From: Bacillota bacterium
GTDB lineage: Bacteria; Bacillota; Clostridia; Oscillospirales; Acutalibacteraceae
Direction of reading: 5' to 3'
NCBI GenBank assembly: GCA_023460155.1
Contig: JAEWRF010000053.1
Coordinates: 1 to 11,578 of the forward strand
DNA: 11,578 nt
Position 1 is the first letter of the stretch; every line of letters starts with the position of its first letter. Shown one piece after another: positions 4,955 through 10,274 of the stretch. A program made the position numbers and the translations under genes. Under the pieces are notes generated by a model. It made no database searches, had not been told where the DNA came from, and saw only the letters and a program-made list of their open reading frames with translations.

Positions 4955-6443
4955 CACGAAAAATCCCCGCAAGACCCCGATCCGGGAGCGGACCCGTCTG
5001 TCGATCGTCCTGCGGCTGAATTTCAGCTTTTTCTGCGAGCTGGCCGGAATCTTTCTCATGCTGGATCTCGCACTGTGCGCCGCGGCTTTCGTGTTTGCTG
5101 CGGGCAGCGCGGAGCATTCCGTCAAGTCGGCTTTGACGCTTGTTTCCGCACCGGCCGCTTCCGGCGGTGGAACACAGGTCTGGCTGAAAAACGAAGGAAT
5201 CACCGCGAAACAGACCTCCAGCCCACCGAACGCCGCGAAAATTCCGCCTTTGATCCGAAAGCTCTGGGAGGATCCTGCCCTGCCCGGGGAACGCTATGCC
5301 GCGTTTCCCCCGGACGGGGGATTTTCGCTGTTCGTCCGGCCCCATGGGCTTGCCTATCTGGCGGCCGTCCGCGTCGGCGGGGAGGACTGGCTGGTTTCCG
5401 TCGATCAGAACGAGCCCGCGCGCCGCGCGCAGCCGATTTTCTGGACACTGGTGTTTGCGGAGGGCATTCTGCTATTTTTCGGCCTGAACTCCCGTGCCCG
5501 GCGCATCCGCCGGACGCTCAAGCCGATCGCCGAGCTGGCCGAAACGGCGCGGACCCTGAATTCCGCCGCCTCGTTCACCCCGCGCGAAATGGAGGCAATT
5601 GCCGGGAAGCTCAATGGAATCAACGCTTCCCGGCTCGACACCCGCATCTCCGTGGATTCCACGCAGGTGGAGCTGAAAAACCTGGCCGGGGCGATCAACG
5701 GGATGTTGGACCGGATCAACGAATCCTACCGCGCGCAGGTCCGCTTCGTTTCCGATGCTTCCCACGAGCTGCGTACGCCGATCGCCGTCATTCAGGGGTA
5801 TGCCAGCCTGCTGGACCGGTGGGGAAAGAACGACGAGAAAGCCCTGCAGGAGTCCATTACGGCCATCAAGAGCGAAACGGACAATATGAAGCAGTTAGTT
5901 GAGCAGCTGCTTTTCCTCGCCCGCGGAGACAACGACACAATGATTCTGCAGATGGAGCGGTTCGATCTTTCCGAGCTGGCGGAGCAGGTGGTCCGCGAGA
6001 CGAAAATGATCGACCCGGCTCACACCTTCGAAGGCCGAATCGGTTCCGCGTGGGTGCAGGCCGATGAGGCCCTGATGAAGCAGGCGATGCGGATTTTGGT
6101 CGACAATGCGGTAAAATATACGCCCGCGGGGGGGAAGATCACGGTTTCCGTCGGCACGGCGGGGGAGGAAGCCCACGTGACGGTGCAGGACGAGGGAATT
6201 GGAATCGCGCCCGAAGCGGTGCCGCGCATCTTCGACCGCTTCTTCCGCACCGACGAATCCCGCGCCCGCGCGACGGGCGGGGCCGGATTGGGACTTTCCA
6301 TCGCGCATTGGATCGCGGAACGGCACGGCGGACATATGGAGGTGCTGAGCCGCGAAGCCATTGGCACCCGCATTTCCCTGGTGCTGCCTGCGGCGGAGAA
6401 GGCCGTAAAAGACGAAAAAGAACCGGAAGCAAAGCCGCAGTAA
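4944..6443 (+). CDS. Membrane sensor histidine kinase, ArlS-like
   Basis: The 499-residue kinase presumably phosphorylates the adjacent regulator. Order: basic cytosolic N-terminus (1-22), membrane helix 1 (about 27-54), an extracytoplasmic domain of about 108 residues (55-163) with no recognisable sensor fold, membrane helix 2 (164-181), a HAMP-like linker (182-262), then HisKA with FVSDASHELRTPIAV and phospho-acceptor H274. The HATPase_c domain follows, with N-box DNAVKY (N388), G1 box DEGIGIAP (416-423), F box FDRFFR and G2 box GGAGLGLSIA (445-454). All catalytic boxes are intact. The tail after 483 is charged. It starts at ATG 4944, inside the regulator gene (11-bp overlap), with only a distant GGAGTGGGG, so translation is probably coupled. 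Ligand unknown; the envelope-facing domain and neighbouring carboxypeptidase gene hint at cell-wall sensing, which is inference. Confidence 0.95.
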   Translation: MKNDTKNPRKTPIRERTRLSIVLRLNFSFFCELAGIFLMLDLALCAAAFVFAAGSAEHSVKSALTLVSAPAASGGGTQVWLKNEGITAKQTSSPPNAAKIPPLIRKLWEDPALPGERYAAFPPDGGFSLFVRPHGLAYLAAVRVGGEDWLVSVDQNEPARRAQPIFWTLVFAEGILLFFGLNSRARRIRRTLKPIAELAETARTLNSAASFTPREMEAIAGKLNGINASRLDTRISVDSTQVELKNLAGAINGMLDRINESYRAQVRFVSDASHELRTPIAVIQGYASLLDRWGKNDEKALQESITAIKSETDNMKQLVEQLLFLARGDNDTMILQMERFDLSELAEQVVRETKMIDPAHTFEGRIGSAWVQADEALMKQAMRILVDNAVKYTPAGGKITVSVGTAGEEAHVTVQDEGIGIAPEAVPRIFDRFFRTDESRARATGGAGLGLSIAHWIAERHGGHMEVLSREAIGTRISLVLPAAEKAVKDEKEPEAKPQ

Positions 6444-6472
6444 ACGGTATGCTTCCGGTCTTTCTATATTTT
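6422..6472. terminator. Shared bidirectional terminator between kinase and carboxypeptidase genes
   Basis: ACCGGAAGC (6422-6430) pairs with GCTTCCGGT (6451-6459), with further inner pairing CCG/CGG (6435-6437/6445-6447). On the + strand a T-rich tail follows (CTTTCTATATTTT). On the - strand the stem is followed by TTCTTTTTCGTCTTTT, so it can also end the convergent carboxypeptidase transcript. The + strand stem begins inside the last codons of the kinase gene and spans its TAA stop (6441-6443). Confidence 0.75.
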
Positions 6473-6481
6473 GAGGATGTT

Positions 6482-7861
6482 TTACATCTTGCGGTATTTC
6501 TTTACCTTGCGCATGTTTTTCTTTTTCCGGTTGTAGATCAGCGCCAGAATGATGTAGACCACCACCAGAAGCACGATCAGGGCGGCGATCCCGATAAACC
6601 AGACGGAGGTAAAGATCGTTTTAAATACGTCCGTCGTGTGCAGCAGCTCGCTCCGTTCCACCGATTCGGAGGCCACGAGCTGAATGGTGGCAAGCTGCTG
6701 ATTTGCGTAGCTCAGCGTGGCCGTTCCGATGACCTGCCCCTTCTTCACGGGCGCGTCCACGGAGGCGGGAACGTGTTTCGTGATGATGATACTGCTTGCC
6801 GAAACACCCTTCGGAAGAATGGTGGAATAGCTCTGCGCGGCGGTCAGCAGCAGTTTATCCTTGTTCCAGGCGTAGTTCAGCTTCACTTCTCCGGCGGATT
6901 CGTTGGTGTCCATAATCTTTTTCAGTTCGAGATTCGTCAGGGCCCACCGGTACAGCGCCGCAGTGTCGAGCATTTCGCCGCGCTTCGTGACTTCGCGCCC
7001 GCTGCTGTCCACGGAGGGTGCCCCCATGGCAACGCACAGGTAGCTGTAGCCGTCCGCCGAAGCGGTGGAGACGAGGCAGTAGCCCGATTCGTCCGTGTGG
7101 CCCGTCTTGATGCCCTTGGCGTAGAGATAGTAGTAGTCATTCCCAGGAGCGTTCTTGTCTATGAGCAGGTTGGTCGTTGTCAGGGTCTGCATCTGCTTCC
7201 CTGCGTCCGGTCCGCCCACCGGCTTGTAGGTGTACCGTGTCTGGTTGCAGATCTGCATGAAATAGGGCAGATTCATGGCGTAGCGCGAGATTTTCGCCAG
7301 ATCGTCGGCGGTCGTGTAATGGTCGTCGTCGTGCAGCCCGTGGGGATTCATGAAATGGGTGCCGGTGCAGCCGAGATCCTTGGCCTTCTGGTTCATCATG
7401 GCGACGAACTTCTCAACGCTGCCGTCCTGCCCGACGGTGCCGCTGCCGCCCACATAGTCGGCCAGCACCATTGCTGCATCGTTGCCGGAGGGGATCATCA
7501 TGCAGTTTAAGAGCTGATAGGCCGTCAGCACGTCGCCGGCCTTGATGTTCGACATGGAGCTTCCTGTGCCCAGCAGCTCGTTAATGATCTTTTTTGAAAC
7601 GGTGATTTTGGTTCCTTCCAGGTCTTTGATGTGCTCACTCGCGATGATAAAGGTCATGATTTTGGTGGTCGAAGCCGGTTCCCGGCGCGCCGTGGCGTTT
7701 TTCTGGTAAACGACCGTGCCGGTATCAAGGTTCACCAGTTCCAGCGCGGCGCAGTTTGTGGGAAAGCTGACCGAGAAATTCGCCGCATGCGCCGGTGCGG
7801 ACAAAAACGCACAGGTGCAGCACAGAACGGCTGTGAGCGCGGAAAGGAACTTTTTTATCAT
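6482..7861 (-). CDS. D-alanyl-D-alanine carboxypeptidase, DacA/PBP5-like
   Basis: This penicillin-binding serine peptidase (family S11) removes the terminal D-Ala from peptidoglycan pentapeptides outside the membrane, limiting cross-linking. The 459-residue precursor has a signal peptide (1-26, ending APAHA before ANF). The catalytic domain carries STTK with nucleophile S64 and K67, SGN at 125-127 and KTG at 252-254, all intact. A PBP5_C-like beta domain follows (about 320-405). The C-terminus has a genuine hydrophobic membrane helix (about 418-443) and a very basic tail (KKKNMRKVKKYRKM) instead of the usual amphipathic anchor. ATG at 7861 is preceded by GGAGGC (7876-7871) with 9 nt spacing. 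It stands alone, convergent to the sensor kinase, and is read from the extended -10 promoter upstream. Which Dac paralogue it is cannot be told. Confidence 0.95.
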   Translation of the reverse strand: MIKKFLSALTAVLCCTCAFLSAPAHAANFSVSFPTNCAALELVNLDTGTVVYQKNATARREPASTTKIMTFIIASEHIKDLEGTKITVSKKIINELLGTGSSMSNIKAGDVLTAYQLLNCMMIPSGNDAAMVLADYVGGSGTVGQDGSVEKFVAMMNQKAKDLGCTGTHFMNPHGLHDDDHYTTADDLAKISRYAMNLPYFMQICNQTRYTYKPVGGPDAGKQMQTLTTTNLLIDKNAPGNDYYYLYAKGIKTGHTDESGYCLVSTASADGYSYLCVAMGAPSVDSSGREVTKRGEMLDTAALYRWALTNLELKKIMDTNESAGEVKLNYAWNKDKLLLTAAQSYSTILPKGVSASSIIITKHVPASVDAPVKKGQVIGTATLSYANQQLATIQLVASESVERSELLHTTDVFKTIFTSVWFIGIAALIVLLVVVYIILALIYNRKKKNMRKVKKYRKM

Positions 7862-7880
7862 GGAAATTTTGCCTCCGATG

Positions 7881-7889
7881 TGTTATGAT
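7881..7889 (+). promoter_or_regulatory. Possible extended -10 promoter for the phosphoesterase gene
   Basis: TGT-TATGAT is a plausible extended -10 reading toward the phosphoesterase, with TGGAAA (7861-7866) at 17 bp as a weak -35. A second hexamer, TATACT, lies at 7894-7899 but without a usable -35. Either would give a leader of 120-135 nt that includes the inverted repeat. No better + strand promoter is seen in this gap. Confidence 0.35.
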
Positions 7890-7907
7890 AATTTATACTG
7901 ATGGCGG

Positions 7908-7959
7908 ACGGTTCTTTCTTACCAGTATACCAGCGAATCGGGAAAAGATAAAGAACCGT
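7908..7959. repeat. Perfect 10-bp inverted repeat around the carboxypeptidase promoter
   Basis: ACGGTTCTTT (7908-7917) and AAAGAACCGT (7950-7959) are exact reverse complements with centres 42 bp apart, about four helical turns. For the - strand promoter, one arm covers the -35 region and the other the expected transcription start, a layout typical of repressor operators. In a + strand transcript it could instead fold as a hairpin with a 32-nt loop. Confidence 0.7.
7924..7952 (-). promoter_or_regulatory. Extended -10 promoter of the carboxypeptidase gene
   Basis: Read on the - strand, TGG-TATACT occupies 7932-7924, an extended -10 element. The hexamer at 17 bp is TTTATC (7952-7947), a poor -35, as is common with extended -10 promoters. 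Transcription would start near 7917, leaving a leader of about 55 nt before the ATG at 7861. Confidence 0.65.
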
Positions 7960-8026
7960 AACGAAATCTTAACCAATGGGCCCGGCGTCTCCCGACAGAG
8001 CGCGCGGCCGACAGGAGGGCAAGCAT

Positions 8027-8731
8027 GTGGTTTATGTAACCGGGGATATGCACGGGGAAATGAGCCGCTTCGATTCCCCGGAATTCCGCAGACTGAAAAA
8101 AGGGGATACCGTAATTATTTGCGGTGATTTCGGATTTATATGGGACGGGGGAGAAAAGGAAGCAAAAAATCTGAAGAAGATCGGCAGCAGAAAATACAAC
8201 GTGCTTTTTTTGGACGGCGCGCATGAAAATTTCGATCTTCTTGCGAAATATCCCGTTGTTGACTGGAACGGCGGAAAAGCGGGGCACATCAGCGGGAATC
8301 TGTATCACCTTCTCCGCGGGGAGATTTATAAAATTGAAGGAAAAACCTGCTTTGTCTTCGGCGGCGGAGAGAGCGCCGACAAACAGATCCGCATGGAAGC
8401 GGGGAAATGGTGGCCCTGCGAGATGCCGACGATTGAGGAAATGCGCACAGGCGTGGACAATCTGAAAGATGCGGGCATGCAGGTGGACTACGTCCTCACG
8501 CACGAGCCGCCGCCGCGGGTGACCGGCACCGGGCCGGTGGAAAACCGGAACCAGCTGGAGGCCTTTTTCGAGCAAATTACAAAACAGGTCAAATACCAGA
8601 AATGGTTTTTCGGATACTTACATATCGACCGCAAGATCACCTATAAGAATTTTGCCGTGTTTCAGCGGCTTCTGCCCGTGGAAAACGTGGCGCCGAAGCA
8701 CCATTTTTTGCAAAAAGTGCGCAACGGATAA
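8027..8731 (+). CDS. Calcineurin-like metallophosphoesterase with variant metal motifs
   Basis: The 234-residue cytosolic protein belongs to the calcineurin-like phosphoesterase fold; its substrate is unknown. Visible motifs: I, TGDMHGE (D7, H9); II, CGDFGFIWDGG (D34); III, FLDGAHENF (A65 where GNH(E/D) is canonical, H66 kept); IV, LTHEPP (H159); V, FFGYLHID (Y197 where GHxH is canonical, H199 kept). WWPCEMPTIEEM resembles a phosphoesterase family common in Clostridia and their phages. The start is GTG 8027, with AGGAGGG (8013-8019) 7 nt upstream and motif I then beginning four codons in; an upstream in-frame extension lacks a ribosome binding site and is rejected. Losing two ligand positions could mean altered metal use or reduced activity, though the subfamily may tolerate them. 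It diverges from the carboxypeptidase gene and ends at a hairpin terminator. Confidence 0.88.
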   Translation: MVYVTGDMHGEMSRFDSPEFRRLKKGDTVIICGDFGFIWDGGEKEAKNLKKIGSRKYNVLFLDGAHENFDLLAKYPVVDWNGGKAGHISGNLYHLLRGEIYKIEGKTCFVFGGGESADKQIRMEAGKWWPCEMPTIEEMRTGVDNLKDAGMQVDYVLTHEPPPRVTGTGPVENRNQLEAFFEQITKQVKYQKWFFGYLHIDRKITYKNFAVFQRLLPVENVAPKHHFLQKVRNG

Positions 8732-8763
8732 AAAAACAGGCCCCCGGAAGGGGGCCTGTTTTT
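8732..8763. terminator. Bidirectional intrinsic terminator
   Basis: A perfect 14-bp stem, AAAAACAGGCCCCC (8732-8745) with 8750-8763, encloses GGAA. It has A-runs on one side and T-runs on the other, so it can terminate both the phosphoesterase transcript (it begins one base after the stop codon) and the convergent sigma/anti-sigma transcript, whose last gene ends at 8775. Confidence 0.93.
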
Positions 8764-8774
8764 GCGCGGTTCTG

Positions 8775-9578
8775 CTATTTCATAGATTCCGCAAGCTTCA
8801 TGAGCTGATCTTTTGAAAGATTCTGTGCGTCGATGCCGATCCCGATTCCGCCCGCTTCCCATTCGAGTCTATTTCCACCGGTGAGCACGGCAGCATGGCC
8901 GTTCACGGCCGTTTTTTCCACCGTATCGTCCGTAGCAACCGTCACGAATACGTTATGCTCGTCATTTTTGCGCTCCTGCACGGTAATCCGGCTGGAGCCA
9001 TTCGTATAGTGCAGGTTGATATACTCCAGTTTGCCGTCGTCACTCTTGTAAAAGCCTGCATTCTCAAACGCGTATCCCGCGGGGAGGGTCTTCGGGAGCA
9101 GCGGCCGGACAGAAAGCTTTGAAACGACTTTACTCAGGTCTGTCTCTTCCACCATACCGACGTCATCCATTTCGATTCCGGTGGCCCCGACACAATTGCC
9201 CTTCGCATCGTAGATTTCCGTAGGTCCGTTGGGCTTGCCCGTAATCGGTTTGCCATATTTATCGTATTTGCCGCTGTGGTCGCCGGAATCTTTCACTTCG
9301 TCGAGACTGAGGCGTACGACGGCGGTGTGCCCGAGGTTGATATACTGAAGGAAATCTCTGGCTGCGGCCTGGGCGTACGCGGTCTGCGAGAAGCCGATCA
9401 GGCAGACGAGGCACGCGGCCGCTGCCGTCCAGCGGATCGATTTTGCCCGACGGGAGATGCCGGAGCGGCGCCGGAACTCCCGCTTCATTGTCTTTTTCTC
9501 AAATGCGGAAAGCGGTTCCGCAGTATAGTCCTCCGGATTCACCTGCGCGTCGTTCAGCGCATCATATATGCTGCTCAT
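8775..9578 (-). CDS. DUF4367-family membrane protein, likely anti-sigma factor
   Basis: The 267-residue protein has a cytosolic N-terminal part (about 1-48, basic near the membrane with KREFRRRSGISRRAKSIRW), one membrane helix (about 50-68) and a large extracytoplasmic region. The C-terminal portion (about 155-265, with LLPKTLPAGYAFENAGFY, YINLHYTNG and ITVQERK) fits DUF4367. The ATG overlaps the sigma gene's TGA as ATGA, and GGAGGC (9590-9585) lies 6 nt upstream, so the two are translationally coupled. Partners of ECF sigma factors encoded this way usually bind the sigma factor with the N-terminal domain and sense the envelope with the outer domain. There is no HxxxCxxC zinc motif, so it is not a classical ZAS anti-sigma factor. 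No protease recognition site can be assigned. The signal is unknown. Confidence 0.85.
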   Translation of the reverse strand: MSSIYDALNDAQVNPEDYTAEPLSAFEKKTMKREFRRRSGISRRAKSIRWTAAAACLVCLIGFSQTAYAQAAARDFLQYINLGHTAVVRLSLDEVKDSGDHSGKYDKYGKPITGKPNGPTEIYDAKGNCVGATGIEMDDVGMVEETDLSKVVSKLSVRPLLPKTLPAGYAFENAGFYKSDDGKLEYINLHYTNGSSRITVQERKNDEHNVFVTVATDDTVEKTAVNGHAAVLTGGNRLEWEAGGIGIGIDAQNLSKDQLMKLAESMK

Positions 9579-10129
9579 AAATTTGCCTCCTTCAGGCTTT
9601 TCAGCTTTTTCCGGTCCCGGGAAAGCCGGTTGTACAGGGCAGAAACCTTGATGTTCCGCTGTTTGGCGAGCAGTTCGGCCGGCTGGCCTTCGACGTAGCG
9701 CCCCCAGAAAAGCTTTCGGTCGTCTTCGGAAAGATGCTCCAGCAGCGACTGCGTTTCCGCGTCGATTTCGTCGGCCAGAACCGTCTCCTCGGGATTCCCG
9801 CTCTCACTTGGTTCTTCCCCGGTCAAAGGGGCTTCGGTGAGCGTGCGGGCCCGGCGGCGTTTGAAATCGATTGACTTATACTTGCATACCGCGGCAAGCC
9901 AGGCGGGGAAAGTGCTCCTTTCGGGGTCGAAATCTTCGGAATGTTCCCATATGGTCAGCAGAATGTCGTTTACGCATTCTCCGCAGTCGTCCGGAAACGC
10001 GGCAAGATGCCTGTGCACGACCGCTTTGATCAGCCCGCCGTAGGTGTCGATGACATAATCAAGAGCGGACTCGTCCTTTCGCTTCAGCAGACCGATGAAA
10101 TTTTGATCGTTTGCTTTTTTCCCAAACAA
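9575..10129 (-). CDS. ECF-type RNA polymerase sigma factor
   Basis: The 184-residue sigma factor contains region 2 (about 22-95: ALDYVIDTYGGLIKAVVHR, DCGECVNDILLTIWEHSEDFD, then FPAWLAAVCKYKSIDFKRR) and region 4 (about 125-178: LSEDDRKLFWGRYVEG then a helix-turn-helix around ELLAKQRNIKVSALYNRLS). The acidic linker at 96-124 replaces region 3, as in ECF sigmas. It should direct polymerase to a small stress or envelope regulon and be held by the membrane protein encoded downstream. The start is TTG at 10129 with AAAAGGAG (10145-10138) 8 nt upstream; the nearby ATG at 10137 is out of frame and too close to that site. A specific ECF group cannot be assigned by eye. No convincing autoregulatory ECF promoter was found upstream. 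Confidence 0.92.
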   Translation of the reverse strand: MFGKKANDQNFIGLLKRKDESALDYVIDTYGGLIKAVVHRHLAAFPDDCGECVNDILLTIWEHSEDFDPERSTFPAWLAAVCKYKSIDFKRRRARTLTEAPLTGEEPSESGNPEETVLADEIDAETQSLLEHLSEDDRKLFWGRYVEGQPAELLAKQRNIKVSALYNRLSRDRKKLKSLKEANL

Positions 10130-10242
10130 TGCAACATCTCCTTTTGCCGTTCCTGCAATTTAAGGCGCCTATTTGTATATTCGCAGACGGAGAGGCAAAT
10201 CTATCCGATTTTCCGGATTTTTTCATCCGGTCAAAAGTAAGC
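10130..10242. other. Sigma gene leader with a short hairpin
   Basis: The gap between the sigma gene and recG contains no gene. CCGGAT (10213-10218) and ATCCGG (10225-10230) form a 6-bp stem with a six-base loop, T-rich on the + strand and A-rich on the - strand. On the - strand, AATATACAAAT (about 10171-10181) could hold a -10 for the sigma gene, but no good -35 precedes it. The ribosome binding site AAAAGGAG lies at 10138-10145 (- strand). Confidence 0.4.
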
Positions 10243-10269
10243 AGCCCGGGAACCGCAAGGTCCCGGGCT
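10243..10269 (-). terminator. Probable terminator of recG
   Basis: AGCCCGGG (10243-10250) and CCCGGGCT (10262-10269) form an 8-bp stem, extended past one bulged A by ACC/GGT around a tetraloop. It lies 5 nt after the recG stop codon. The - strand tail GCTTACTTTTGACC has only a short T-run, so termination may be incomplete and some transcripts could enter the sigma gene. Confidence 0.7.
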
Positions 10270-10274
10270 GGTGC

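Noticed and set aside
3671..5203. A 510-codon open frame on the - strand opposite the UBA protein and response regulator genes
   Set aside because: It lies antisense to two genes with clear domains and ribosome binding sites, has low-complexity His/Arg/Gln-rich content, no recognisable domain and no start signals. It is a by-product of codon bias.
5075..5902. A 275-codon + strand frame inside the sensor kinase gene
   Set aside because: It is Arg/Pro/Gly-rich without domains, and the overlapping kinase frame carries every expected box.
6308..7510. A 400-codon open frame on the + strand opposite the carboxypeptidase gene
   Set aside because: The - strand encodes an intact S11 peptidase with all catalytic motifs. 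The + strand frame is His/Val/Gly-rich shadow sequence and would have to cross the shared terminator hairpin at 6422-6459.
10186..10214. Possible ECF autoregulatory promoter on the - strand (GGAAAA ... CGTC) upstream of the sigma gene
   Set aside because: The spacer is 19-20 nt against the usual 16-17, and the -35 lacks the AAC core, so it does not support autoregulation.
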